Assembly (NCBI RefSeq): GCF_042660675.1
Contig: NZ_JBHSUL010000033.1
Coordinates: forward strand, 34,344 to 98,343
DNA length: 64,000 nucleotides
Direction: 5' to 3'
Source of the DNA: Marinilactibacillus sp042660675
GTDB taxonomy: Bacteria > Bacillota > Bacilli > Lactobacillales > Carnobacteriaceae_A
Part shown: positions 25,048 to 33,301 of the stretch, one piece after another
Numbering within the stretch: the first letter of the stretch is position 1
Layout: each line of letters begins with the position of its first letter
Notes under the pieces: generated by a model
Database searches by the model: none
Told to the model about the DNA's origin: nothing
The model's input: the letters and a program-made list of their open reading frames with translations, nothing else
Translations under genes and position numbers: made by a program

Positions 25048-25653
25048 TTAACGGTTGTAGTATTCAACGATGTATGAATCGTCAACATCAGCAGACATTT
25101 CTTCACGTAATGGTAAACGAGTAAGTGAGCCTTCTAATTTTTCTTCGTCAAAAGTAACGAAGTCTGGACGACCATATAAAGATTCTACAGATTCTTTAAT
25201 AATTTTGATGTCTTTAGATTTTTCACGAACACCAATAACTTCTCCAACTTTTACGCTGTATGAAGGGATGTCAACGCGTTTTCCGTCAACAGTGATGTGA
25301 CCGTGGTTTACTAATTGACGAGCTTGACGACGTGTAGTCGCAAGACCAAGACGGTAAACAACATTATCTAAACGTTGTTCAAGTAAGATCATGAAGTTAA
25401 CACCGTGTTTACCTTCACGAATTTTACCAGCTTTATTGAATAAGTTAAAGAATTGACGTTCGTTAACTCCATACATAAAACGTAGTTTTTGTTTTTCTTT
25501 TAGTTGCATACCATACTCAGAAAGTTTGATACGGCTTGTAGGTCCGTGTTGTCCTGGAACGTAAGGACGACGTGCTAATTCTTTTCCAGTTCCTGAAAGT
25601 GAAATGCCTAAACGACGAGATTTCTTCCAAGAAGATCCTGTGAAACGAGCCAT
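25048..25653 (-). CDS. rpsD: 30S ribosomal protein uS4
   Basis: S4 nucleates assembly of the 30S body and regulates its own mRNA. The 201-residue protein starts MARFTGSSWKKSRRLGISLSGTG and carries the S4 RNA-binding fold from about residue 90 (RLDNVVYRLGLATTRRQARQLVNHGHITVDG). It lacks the N-terminal zinc cysteines, a C-minus form as in many Firmicutes. It stands alone, with a strong promoter, a leader of about 160 nt and a terminator, the arrangement seen in Bacillus where S4 represses its own translation. Confidence 0.97.
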   Translation of the reverse strand: MARFTGSSWKKSRRLGISLSGTGKELARRPYVPGQHGPTSRIKLSEYGMQLKEKQKLRFMYGVNERQFFNLFNKAGKIREGKHGVNFMILLEQRLDNVVYRLGLATTRRQARQLVNHGHITVDGKRVDIPSYSVKVGEVIGVREKSKDIKIIKESVESLYGRPDFVTFDEEKLEGSLTRLPLREEMSADVDDSYIVEYYNR

Positions 25654-25817
25654 AATTGTATTCCTCCAATAATTTTTTTGGAGTAAAATAACGTGATAGA
25701 AATTCAGTAATACGTGCAGTTCCTACGAACGTTCGCCATTGCAGCCGCAGGTTACTAGTTTACTTGATTAAGAAACTGTTGACGCGGTTACCATTTCTTG
25801 CTGCATTATTTTACACA
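25654..25817 (-). promoter_or_regulatory. Leader of rpsD, probable S4 autoregulatory RNA
   Basis: About 160 nt lie between the predicted transcript start near 25817 and rpsD. The leader contains several short inverted segments (for example TAACCTGCGGCTGCAATGGC and GAACGTTCGTAGG). Firmicute rpsD leaders bind S4 and block translation; the position and length fit. No fold was computed. Confidence 0.5.
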
Positions 25818-25823
25818 AATGCT

Positions 25824-25852
25824 AGTATACCGTTTTAAATCGCTACTGTCAA
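25824..25852 (-). promoter_or_regulatory. Promoter of rpsD
   Basis: On the minus strand a perfect TTGACA (25852-25847), 17 bp, TATACT (25829-25824). The -35 lies only about 4 bp from the terminator of the upstream gene. Confidence 0.88.
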
Positions 25853-25855
25853 CAT

Positions 25856-25917
25856 AAAAAAGAAGCAGCCCTTAACTTACTTCTAATCCAGTAAGTATTA
25901 AAGGCTACTTCTCTTCG
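25856..25917 (-). terminator. Intrinsic terminator of the baeRF-like gene
   Basis: A long stem (AAGAAGcAGCCcTTAA...TTAAaGGCTaCTTCT, with a second pairing TTACTT/AGTAA inside) is followed on the minus strand by T6. Confidence 0.8.
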
Positions 25918-25934
25918 AATTTTATAAGCCAATT

Positions 25935-27062
25935 CTAGAATCTCAGTAGTGCTGCAATTCCAGTATCAGATGGCATACTTGGAGTATCTAGTACATAAAC
26001 TTTCCCATTAGTCTTCAGAACGTTTTGAACAAGTTGGTTCACGTAGGCATTGATTTCTGAACCTTCTTGGTACTGACCATTTTCATCAATTGTACCATGA
26101 ACTTGATAATGATCTTCAATGAGTAATGTGCCAATTTTACCTTGGATGCTTGCCATAGCCAAATCATTGTATTGGGCTTCTAGTTTAAATTCAGGTGTAG
26201 TTTCGTTGAATTTTTCAACTAGCTCTTTGTATCGACGATCAATGATCTCATTGACTACTTCTTTAGCCTTGTTTTCAATTTCAGCACTTGAAAGCTGCGC
26301 AGTTGATCCTTCGACTTTTGTTTCATCCAAATGAGGATTTTTAGAAATTTTTTCGAAGTCTGCAATGTTTTCTGGAAGTGCAAACAACACTAACGGTAAG
26401 CCTGTAGGTTTACTATAATGCTCAAAGACGTATTTATCTACGACTCTAAAATAATTGTCTTGATCGATTTGAACTTCATTACTTTTTTCGTTGTGCCCAT
26501 GGAACATTGCTGATCCACCTGCACCATTATACTCGCCAGAGTTTAAGTTCCCACCTGTCAGTTCTTCTCCTAGTGCTTTTTCTAAATCTGTTGGTGCATC
26601 TTCTGGAAGTGGAATTTCTTGTAGCTCACTACCTCGACCGTTATACAATGTAAACTTATCATGGTTTAAACAAAGTAAGTGGAAATAACTGACATATTGA
26701 AAATTATCGATTAGCGGCAAGACATATGCCTGATTAGATACGACCACATTATTATCTACTTCAACACCTAATCGGTAAAAGAATGTATCTGTCTGTGTTA
26801 CGTAGAAAACAAGACTTTTAGTCGCTCTTCTCCAGAAATTTGTATCATCTCTTAAGCCTTCTAATTCATTTAAGAAAGTGTCACATGTTTTTTCATCATA
26901 TACGTCACAAATTTTTTCTTTTGCGTCCTTCAATAAATTCTGAAACTGAATCTGGTTTGCCTCTGTTTCAAACGCGTTATCTTGCGCGTTCATCGAAATA
27001 GAAAGATAGACCTCGTCCGTCTGTAAAATCTCATCTGTTGGAAATGCAAATAATTCTTTCAT
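25935..27062 (-). CDS. Bacterial archaeo-eukaryotic release factor-like (baeRF) protein
   Basis: About 375 residues. The C-terminal third has the eRF1 domain-3 pattern of baeRF proteins: KIGTLLIEDHYQVHGTID, then VNQLVQNVLKTNGKVYVLDTPSMPSDTGIAALLRF, where the ending matches the family's usual 'G-x-V-Y-V-L...M-P-x-x-x-G-I-A-A-x-x-R-[YF]'. The N-terminal part (VYLSISMNAQDNAF...) fits the divergent first domain, and no GGQ motif is seen. I would place it near baeRF families 6/7, which are suspected but not shown to act on the ribosome. The ATG at 27062 follows GGAAGGTGAAAAC. It is monocistronic, directly upstream of rpsD, with its own terminator. Confidence 0.75.
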   Translation of the reverse strand: MKELFAFPTDEILQTDEVYLSISMNAQDNAFETEANQIQFQNLLKDAKEKICDVYDEKTCDTFLNELEGLRDDTNFWRRATKSLVFYVTQTDTFFYRLGVEVDNNVVVSNQAYVLPLIDNFQYVSYFHLLCLNHDKFTLYNGRGSELQEIPLPEDAPTDLEKALGEELTGGNLNSGEYNGAGGSAMFHGHNEKSNEVQIDQDNYFRVVDKYVFEHYSKPTGLPLVLFALPENIADFEKISKNPHLDETKVEGSTAQLSSAEIENKAKEVVNEIIDRRYKELVEKFNETTPEFKLEAQYNDLAMASIQGKIGTLLIEDHYQVHGTIDENGQYQEGSEINAYVNQLVQNVLKTNGKVYVLDTPSMPSDTGIAALLRF

Positions 27063-27180
27063 GTTTTCACCTTCCATTATCTATTTCTTCAAGAGTTTCA
27101 CTCGTTAGTACAAAGCATCATCCTGAAGATAACTATGACTTCATCATATCTAATCCATCATAAATTGTCTAAAGATATGC

Positions 27181-27218
27181 AATAAAACCCAGTCACGATT
27201 TCGAGACTGGGTTTTATT
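27181..27218 (-). terminator. Intrinsic terminator of the GNAT gene
   Basis: AATAAAACCCAGTC and GACTGGGTTTTATT form a perfect 14-bp stem. Confidence 0.88.
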
Positions 27219-27224
27219 AATAGA

Positions 27225-27758
27225 CTAATTGTATTCAAAGTACTCTGATTCAAGCATTCCGTAAACGAAACTATCTGACCATTCTCCTTTATACCAATAA
27301 TCTTGAATATGATGAGCTTCTTTTCTCATACCGATTTTAATACAAACTTTCTGGGAACTCGTATTTCTAGCATCCATATTAACCTGTACTCTGTGGACAC
27401 CCAGTTCATAAAAAAGCTGATGAATCATTTCGTGAACTGCCTCAGAAGCAAAACCGTTGCCGGCAAACGAACGATTAAGACTATAACCGATTTCTACGGT
27501 CTCTTTCACTTCGGTGTACCATAACGATAGATCTCCAATTACTTGTCCTTCGTAGACAATTGCAAGATTTAAAGTATGGTCTTTATCCAAAATATTTTTC
27601 AAAACTTTTTTGTCAAATTCTTCATGTGCATTATCTGATTTCCATGGCTCATGCAGTAAGAACCTACAAGTCTGTTCGTCTTTATATATTGCGAAAGTCT
27701 CCTCGAAATCTTTTTGCTGAAAGGGTCTTAATATTAATCTTTTCGTTTTAATAATCAA
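27225..27758 (-). CDS. GNAT acetyltransferase, RimJ/RimL type
   Basis: A Gcn5-related N-acetyltransferase of about 177 residues. It opens with TKRLILRPFQQKDFEETFAIYKDE, the start typical of the RimJ/RimL/RimI-like (Acetyltransf_3) group. The acetyl-CoA loop lies around EIGYSLNRSFAGNGFASEAVHEMI, and MDARNTSSQKVCIKIGMRKEAHH is the usual C-terminal part. The substrate is unknown; ribosomal protein N-termini or small amines are both possible. TTG at 27758 is taken as start, as GGGAGG lies 5 nt upstream; a longer start at 27791 would add 11 residues. It follows the DUF1054 gene closely. Confidence 0.82.
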   Translation of the reverse strand: MIIKTKRLILRPFQQKDFEETFAIYKDEQTCRFLLHEPWKSDNAHEEFDKKVLKNILDKDHTLNLAIVYEGQVIGDLSLWYTEVKETVEIGYSLNRSFAGNGFASEAVHEMIHQLFYELGVHRVQVNMDARNTSSQKVCIKIGMRKEAHHIQDYWYKGEWSDSFVYGMLESEYFEYN

Positions 27759-27801
27759 CTTTGCCTCCCTGATCTGAACCGGCAACGTCATAGCTTACTG
27801 A

Positions 27802-28440
27802 CTACACCGCTTCACTCTGTTCGTAATGAATGTCTAACAACTGTCTAAATAATGGGATAAGTTGGCTTATTGTTTGTTTAATATAGTCATTTTGTGCTTC
27901 TATATTCTCTAAAAGATCACTATCTCTTTCTATCACTCTTCCAACCAAGAATTCTCCTTTTTTCACCTTAAGAAGTCTATTGAGCTTTTCAATCACTTTC
28001 TGTTCACTCACAGGTTCAACTTTTGATTTAGTATGATCTCCAGAGAGTACAAACTGTTCAGTCAATGATTTTAAGTTCTCAGGGCTAGATAAGAGTGCTT
28101 TGCCCATTTCGATTTCATAAAGAGGATTATCTATAATAGAAATAAAGATAAAAATGTGATCTTCATTTATACCAATTTGTAAATGAGGATATTTTTTATA
28201 TCCTCTAACATCTCCGCCGATTGCACACCAAGTTGATTCAGGAGGATTAGATGTTCTTCTCCTATGTTGTGCAATATGAAACTGCATAGGATAACCAGTT
28301 TCATCCTGGATCAGAGGCGCATATGTGTCTCCTAAATCCTGGAAAATAGGTTGTATAGTATTTCTTATTTTGTTCATTCTGTCTTCAAGACCCTCTATTA
28401 AAAACAACTCAAAGTCTTGCTTATTGAATCCTTTATGCAT
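27802..28440 (-). CDS. DUF1054 (UPF0637, YktB-like) protein
   Basis: 212 residues of the YktB family, found across Firmicutes and of unknown function. Conserved stretches include HIAQHRRRTSNPPESTWCAIGGDVRGYKKYPHLQIGI and the central IFISIIDNPLYEIEMGKALL. It is cytoplasmic, with no membrane segment. The ATG at 28440 has GGAGG 6 nt before it; a longer in-frame start adds 15 hydrophobic residues that do not belong to the family. It lies upstream of the GNAT gene, and the two may be one transcript ending at 27181-27218. Confidence 0.88.
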   Translation of the reverse strand: MHKGFNKQDFELFLIEGLEDRMNKIRNTIQPIFQDLGDTYAPLIQDETGYPMQFHIAQHRRRTSNPPESTWCAIGGDVRGYKKYPHLQIGINEDHIFIFISIIDNPLYEIEMGKALLSSPENLKSLTEQFVLSGDHTKSKVEPVSEQKVIEKLNRLLKVKKGEFLVGRVIERDSDLLENIEAQNDYIKQTISQLIPLFRQLLDIHYEQSEAV

Positions 28441-28533
28441 TGCGTTCCTCCAAAACTCACTTAATAATTGTAACAAAAATAACAATTATTTTAAATATAC
28501 AGTTCAAATTAATCGAGAGATTTCAAAAAATAT

Positions 28534-29493
28534 TTAAAAGTCTACTTGATCTTGAACTTCTTGCATCATTAACCGGATTGATTGTAAACCGCCACCAGAT
28601 AGATACCATAAATCAGCATCAAGATATATAATCGCATCTTGCTGATAAGCTTTTGTTTCTTGTATAACTGGATTTAGAGATAAATCACTAACGGATGTGT
28701 CTCCTCCGATAGCCTGTGAGCGGTCAACAACAAATAATAAATCAGGATTTTCTTGTAGTATATATTCATAAGAAACTGACTGGCCGTGTACAGAAGATTC
28801 TATGCTATTATCTACAGGAATAAAACCAAACTCCTCGTACAGCATACCATATCTAGAGTGTTCTCCAAAAGCCGATAAGCTACCTTCATTTAAAATTGTT
28901 ACTAGTGTAGACTTTTCAGAAGCCTGTGCTGATTCTTGGAGTGCATTCATCTCTTTTTGAATAGAGTCTAACTCAGCCTCAACTTGTTCTTCCTCAGATA
29001 GAATTTGACCAATTGTTTGCATATTTCCTACAAATGAATCCCAGTAATTTTCTAGGTCTACGCTTAAGTAAAGTGTCGGTGCGATTTCATTTAGTTCGTC
29101 TAAAAAATCTAATTGTCTTCCAGAAATCAAAATTAAATCTGGATCCAATTCATAAACGGCTTCAAGATCTGGTTCTTTCAAACTCCCTACAGAAACAACC
29201 TCTGAATCATTGAAGTTACTAAGATAATCTGGGAGGCTCTGCGTTACTGTACCGACCACTTTATCCTTTGAGTCCAGCACTTCAAAAGTGTCCAGTAAGC
29301 CCATGTCAAATATGACAACTTTTTCAGGATTTACAGGCACTTCGACTGCTAGTCCATTAGAATCTTTTACCTCAATTGCTTCTAACCCATTTCCACTCTG
29401 GTTTTCTGTATCGATTACTTCCGCAGATTCACTTGCACAACCTCCGGCTAACATGATTGTACCTAGACTGAACGCAACGATTTTTTTGATCAT
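28534..29493 (-). CDS. yclQ: Siderophore ABC transporter substrate-binding lipoprotein (YclQ-like)
   Basis: A helical-backbone binding protein of the FecB/FhuD class (319 residues). The signal peptide ends in the lipobox LAGGC with the lipid-bearing Cys at 19. Family marks are FDMGLLDTFEVL, DPDLILISGRQ and the C-terminal YLDADLWYLSGGGLQS. It should be tethered outside the membrane and present ferric siderophore to the permease. Lengths and order of the four genes equal Bacillus yclNOPQ (petrobactin/catecholate uptake), but the ligand here is inferred only from that resemblance. Confidence 0.85.
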   Translation of the reverse strand: MIKKIVAFSLGTIMLAGGCASESAEVIDTENQSGNGLEAIEVKDSNGLAVEVPVNPEKVVIFDMGLLDTFEVLDSKDKVVGTVTQSLPDYLSNFNDSEVVSVGSLKEPDLEAVYELDPDLILISGRQLDFLDELNEIAPTLYLSVDLENYWDSFVGNMQTIGQILSEEEQVEAELDSIQKEMNALQESAQASEKSTLVTILNEGSLSAFGEHSRYGMLYEEFGFIPVDNSIESSVHGQSVSYEYILQENPDLLFVVDRSQAIGGDTSVSDLSLNPVIQETKAYQQDAIIYLDADLWYLSGGGLQSIRLMMQEVQDQVDF

Positions 29494-29517
29494 CTCTTAT
29501 CATCCTTTTTTAGTTTT

Positions 29518-30273
29518 TTAGTAGTACATTACAAATTTTTTACCTTTACGGTCAATGACTTCTACATCTATATCGAAAATATTCTTAATATTCTGCTGGG
29601 TAATGATCTTTTCCACTGGCCCTGCTGCAAAAATTTCACCTTCTTTCATAGCAATTAAATTATCAGCATAAGCAGCAGCAAAATTGATATCGTGAATCAC
29701 TGTAATGACCGTTTTCCCAAATCCATCCACTAATTTTCTAATAATATCCATTAACTGTACACTATATTTCATATCCAGATTATTCAGTGGCTCATCTAGT
29801 AAGATATAATCCGTATCTTGAGCAAGAACCATCGCAATCATTGCCCTTTGTAATTGCCCACCAGAAAGTGTATCGATATACTGATCCGCTATCTCAAATA
29901 GGCCAACTTGATTTAAAGATTGTTCGATTAGTTCATGACAGTGGGCATTCAACCTACCTTTTGTATAAGGAAATCTACCAAAGGATACTAATTCTTTTAT
30001 AGTCAAGCGCATGGAGAATTTGTTGGATTGTTTCAATACCGATAATTTCTTCGCTAGTTCACCGGGCTTCCAACTCTTGATTTCACCGCCGTCAATATAA
30101 ATCTCTCCAGTATCTTTAGGGACTAAACGGCTAACCATTTCTAGTAAAGTCGTCTTACCAGCACCGTTTGGGCCAATGCAAGCCGTCAACTTTCCTTTTT
30201 CAATTGGAATCGTTACACTATCCACAACGATTTTTTCTTTATACCTCTTTGAAACTTGATTTAAATCAATCAT
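29518..30273 (-). CDS. yclP: Siderophore ABC transporter ATP-binding protein (YclP-like)
   Basis: A 251-residue FepC-type ATPase. Walker A is GPNGAGKTT, the ABC signature LSGGQLQRAMIAMVL, Walker B YILLDEP, and the switch His is in VITVIHDINFAAAY. It energises import of iron chelates through the YclN-YclO permease pair. The ATG at 30273 overlaps the last base of the yclO stop (TGATG), with AAGGAGG 7 nt upstream, so the two are coupled. Confidence 0.92.
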   Translation of the reverse strand: MIDLNQVSKRYKEKIVVDSVTIPIEKGKLTACIGPNGAGKTTLLEMVSRLVPKDTGEIYIDGGEIKSWKPGELAKKLSVLKQSNKFSMRLTIKELVSFGRFPYTKGRLNAHCHELIEQSLNQVGLFEIADQYIDTLSGGQLQRAMIAMVLAQDTDYILLDEPLNNLDMKYSVQLMDIIRKLVDGFGKTVITVIHDINFAAAYADNLIAMKEGEIFAAGPVEKIITQQNIKNIFDIDVEVIDRKGKKFVMYY

Positions 30274-31235
30274 CAAGCTGCCTCCTTTTCTTTTAATAAG
30301 ATATATAAGAAATAACTACCTCCTACAAACTCCAATATGATACTTAGAGTCGTTTGAAATTTGAAGAGATGTTCAATCAGAATTTGACCAAATAAAACAA
30401 AAGAGATTGTGAAGAACCACCCCCCGACAATCAATAGCCGATGTTGATAAGTCTTAAATAATTTGTAGGATACATTCGCACCTAAAAAGCCAAGAAACAT
30501 TACTGGGCCTACTAAAGCCGTTGAAACTGAAACAAGCATACTGATTGAGATAAATAATTTAAGATTAAAACGGTCTACATCAATCCCCAATCCCATAGCA
30601 TTTATTCGACCAAGGTGTAAAACATCAACCACCTTATTTTTGCAGAAAATATAAATCAGTACTGGTAGTACTATGAACATACTGACACTAATTAGTGAAC
30701 TGTCTACATTATTGAAGCTAGCAAACAAACGATTCTGAAGAATCAAAAATTCATTCGGATCGATTAACACTTGTAAAAATGAAGTTGCGCTTCTAAAAAA
30801 TGTTCCTAATATTAACCCTGTCATGAGTAATAAATAGATTCTCCCTGGGAACTTTTTAAAGAAAAACCAATATAAGAGCAGGCTGAAAAAAGTCATGGAT
30901 AGTGTAGAAAGAAAAAAATTTGTATACTCATTTTGTAAAAGCCAATGATTGTGTCCGAATAAAAACAAGCTGATTGTCTGAAAAAATATGTAAATTGTAT
31001 CCATCCCAATAATGCTGGGGGTCAATATTCTATTTTGAGCTATCGTATGAAATAAGATCGTTGCGGTTGTTGAACAGATACTCACAATAGTCAAAGCGAC
31101 TAATTTCTTTCCCCTGAGCAATAGAATATAAGACCAGTTCCCCCTTGAACCAATCGTCATATATATACCAGCCAAAACCATGGCCATTAAAGCTGCAATG
31201 AAAATATTTCTGTAAACGTGTTTGTTATCTGTCAT
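30273..31235 (-). CDS. yclO: Siderophore ABC transporter permease (YclO-like)
   Basis: A FecCD-type permease of 320 residues with about nine or ten hydrophobic segments. Conserved motifs are GIDVDRFNLKLFISISMLVSVSTALVGPVMFLGFLGANVSYKLF, the region that contacts the ATPase. It forms a heterodimer with YclN. The gene overlaps yclN by 4 nt and yclP by 3 nt, consistent with equal synthesis of the two permease halves and the ATPase. Confidence 0.92.
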   Translation of the reverse strand: MTDNKHVYRNIFIAALMAMVLAGIYMTIGSRGNWSYILLLRGKKLVALTIVSICSTTATILFHTIAQNRILTPSIIGMDTIYIFFQTISLFLFGHNHWLLQNEYTNFFLSTLSMTFFSLLLYWFFFKKFPGRIYLLLMTGLILGTFFRSATSFLQVLIDPNEFLILQNRLFASFNNVDSSLISVSMFIVLPVLIYIFCKNKVVDVLHLGRINAMGLGIDVDRFNLKLFISISMLVSVSTALVGPVMFLGFLGANVSYKLFKTYQHRLLIVGGWFFTISFVLFGQILIEHLFKFQTTLSIILEFVGGSYFLYILLKEKEAA

Positions 31236-32185
31236 GCTTTTTCCCCTTTAAGTAATAAAAATAAAAACAGTACAGTCCCTATCACGCCTACAACTAGACT
31301 CACCGGTACTTCATATGGATGTATCACGATTCTAGAAAAGATATCGCTCCATAGTAGAAATAACGCTCCGAAATATGCGGTTGGAAATAGTAATTTCCTG
31401 AAGTGATCTCCATATCTGAGTGACAAGAGATTTGGTACAACCAATCCTATAAACGGTATGTTACCAACTGTTAAAAGTACAGCAGCTGTCGCTATGGATA
31501 CGATGATGATCCCAATCAGTTCAATTTGCTGATAGGCAACTCCTAACCCTGATGCTTGTTCTCTTCCCAGATTCATAACGGAAAAGTACTGAGAAAATAA
31601 GTAGATTACAATAAAAAGGGGGACCGTAAGTAAAATCAATTTATAATTCTGCGAACTAACTAATGATACATTCCCTTGGAGCCAGGCGGTCGTATTTTGA
31701 ATCAGATCATATTGGTATGCTATGAATGTCCCGATAGCACCAACGACATTACCAAACATTAAACCAACCATCGGAATCATAATTGAATTTTTCAACTTGA
31801 CGGTTTTGAGAAATTGTAAAAATACTATGGTACCTATGATGGAGAATACAAAGGCGAAGAGCGTTCGGTGAAGCATTGTATGCTGACCGAAAAAAGCCAT
31901 GGATAAAATCATTCCTAATCGTGCACTGGAAATGGTTCCAGAAGTTGTAGGGGAAACGAATTTATTCTGAGTCATCTGTTGCATCAATAGCCCAGAAACT
32001 GAAAGAATAGCCCCCGCTGCCAACAAGCTAATGGTTCTCGGAATTCTTAACGTAGATAAAATAATACTTGTTAACTTATCTGGCGATAATAGTTGCATGA
32101 ACGTTACGTTCTCAACACCAACCATCAAAGAAATCGTAGCGCTTACTAGTATTAAAACAAATAAACTGATTCTTTTCATTTTCAA
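31232..32185 (-). CDS. yclN: Siderophore ABC transporter permease (YclN-like)
   Basis: First gene of the importer operon; 317 residues, FecCD family with about nine membrane segments. The family motif RIPRTISLLAAGAILSVSGLLMQQMTQNKFVSPTTSG is present near the N-terminus, and GNIPFIGLVVPNLLSLRYGDHFRKLL, which meets the ATPase, near the C-terminus. AGGAGGTTG precedes the ATG. It is controlled by a sigma-A promoter with a Fur box placed just downstream of the -10, so it should be repressed when iron is plentiful. Confidence 0.92.
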   Translation of the reverse strand: MKMKRISLFVLILVSATISLMVGVENVTFMQLLSPDKLTSIILSTLRIPRTISLLAAGAILSVSGLLMQQMTQNKFVSPTTSGTISSARLGMILSMAFFGQHTMLHRTLFAFVFSIIGTIVFLQFLKTVKLKNSIMIPMVGLMFGNVVGAIGTFIAYQYDLIQNTTAWLQGNVSLVSSQNYKLILLTVPLFIVIYLFSQYFSVMNLGREQASGLGVAYQQIELIGIIIVSIATAAVLLTVGNIPFIGLVVPNLLSLRYGDHFRKLLFPTAYFGALFLLWSDIFSRIVIHPYEVPVSLVVGVIGTVLFLFLLLKGEKA

Positions 32186-32214
32186 CCTCCTCTTGGATTA
32201 CCCACTCCTTTTAA

Positions 32215-32237
32215 TTGAGAATGATTATCACTATCAA
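32215..32237 (-). promoter_or_regulatory. Fur box of the yclNOPQ operon
   Basis: TTGATAGTGATAATCATTCTCAA (split as TTGATAGTGAT and AATCATTCTCAA) on the minus strand is an almost perfect palindrome matching the Fur consensus GATAATGATTATCATTATC in its core. It starts about 5 bp beyond the -10 box and covers the transcription start. Fur bound with iron would block polymerase here. Confidence 0.85.
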
Positions 32238-32241
32238 GATC

Positions 32242-32270
32242 AGTATATCGAACTCCCTTTTAAGAATCAA
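32242..32270 (-). promoter_or_regulatory. Promoter of yclNOPQ
   Basis: On the minus strand TTGATT (32270-32265), 17 bp, TATACT (32247-32242). Confidence 0.82.
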
Positions 32271-32279
32271 CTTATAAAC

Positions 32280-32320
32280 AAAAAAGAACAAACCTTCTGA
32301 ATTGCGAAAGGTCTGTTCTA
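32280..32320 (-). terminator. Intrinsic terminator of nudF-mtnN
   Basis: AAGAACAaACCTT pairs with AAGGTcTGTTCT; the minus strand then has T6. It ends about 10 bp before the -35 of the next operon. Confidence 0.82.
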
Positions 32321-32325
32321 TATTT

Positions 32326-33021
32326 TTATTGTTGAATATTCTTTATAAATCTCAATACTAAATCCGCTGACTGTTTTCCAGCCAGTTCAATAAATTCATC
32401 AAACGATACAGAAGCTTCTTCATCTGAGGTGTCAGAGAGCGCTCTAATCACGGTGAAAGGGGTGTTGAACTGATAGCAAGTTTGAGCTACAGCTGCCCCT
32501 TCCATTTCTGTTACTAGTGCCTCTGGGAAAAACTCTCTTATTTTATCTGTTTGATCTTTTCTCGCAATAAATGAGTCTCCTGTAACAATTATTCCTGATG
32601 AAACATTCCAACTTGTTTCTGATGCTGCCGCAATCACTTGATCATTTAAAGACGGGTCAGCTGAAAAAACAGCAGGCATTTGAGGGATCTGACCAAAAGT
32701 GTATCCAAATACGCGTGCATCTGCATCATTATAGGATAGTTCAGTAGAGACGACCAAGTCACCTACTCGAAGTCCTTTCCCAATCCCACCAGCAGAACCT
32801 GTGTTGATGACAGCATCCACATTGAAGGTCTGAATTAACAAAGTCGTTGCAATCGAGGCATTTACTTTGCCAATACCCGATTGTACTAGAGTTATTTCCT
32901 GCCCTTGAATACGCCCATTGTAGAATGTCTGATTTGCAATTGTTATCTCTTCTTTGTGTTCGAGTTGTTTTAGAAGCTCTTTTACTTCTTGTTCCATTGC
33001 TGCAATAACGCCAATTTTCAT
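32326..33021 (-). CDS. mtnN: 5'-methylthioadenosine/S-adenosylhomocysteine nucleosidase
   Basis: MtnN (Pfs) cleaves adenine from methylthioadenosine and S-adenosylhomocysteine, recycling SAM by-products and feeding LuxS where present. The catalytic Glu is in AMEQEVKELL at the N-terminus; NTGSAGGIGKGLRVGDLVVS and VTEMEGAAVAQTCY follow, and the catalytic Asp is in RALSDTSDEEASVSF. Length 231 is the norm. It is the last gene of nudF-small membrane protein-mtnN. Confidence 0.95.
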   Translation of the reverse strand: MKIGVIAAMEQEVKELLKQLEHKEEITIANQTFYNGRIQGQEITLVQSGIGKVNASIATTLLIQTFNVDAVINTGSAGGIGKGLRVGDLVVSTELSYNDADARVFGYTFGQIPQMPAVFSADPSLNDQVIAAASETSWNVSSGIIVTGDSFIARKDQTDKIREFFPEALVTEMEGAAVAQTCYQFNTPFTVIRALSDTSDEEASVSFDEFIELAGKQSADLVLRFIKNIQQ

Positions 33022-33042
33022 TTTTTTACCTACCTCTTCATA

Positions 33043-33288
33043 TTAACCATAAAACGCAAAAACTAGAACGATAATCAATAAAAGTGACACGATAATAATG
33101 GCTCTTGTAAGAACTTTTTCAGTTCTTCTATAACGTTCCATTTCATCCAATCGTTTTTTTGTTGTTCTTCCCTGCTTAGATAATTGCCGTTCCTTTTTAC
33201 GGTTTTCTTTTTTTAGTTTCTTATTTTCTCTTGCTTTTTCTTTTGTTTCTTTTAACTTCTGATCTCTAATTTCTTTTCTGGATACCAT
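33043..33288 (-). CDS. Small basic protein with C-terminal membrane segment, unknown function
   Basis: 81 residues. The first 55 are highly charged and helical (KLKETKEKARENKKLKKENRKKERQL), very rich in Lys, Arg and Glu. The last 22 are one hydrophobic segment (AIIIVSLLLIIVLVFAFYG), giving a tail-anchored layout with a positive cytoplasmic helix. AAAGGG lies 9 nt before the ATG, and the gene is 13 nt after nudF and 21 nt before mtnN, so it is a real operon member. I do not recognise a named family. The charge pattern could bind RNA, the ribosome or membrane lipids; this is only a suggestion. Confidence 0.82.
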   Translation of the reverse strand: MVSRKEIRDQKLKETKEKARENKKLKKENRKKERQLSKQGRTTKKRLDEMERYRRTEKVLTRAIIIVSLLLIIVLVFAFYG

Positions 33289-33301
33289 GATATCATACCC
33301 T

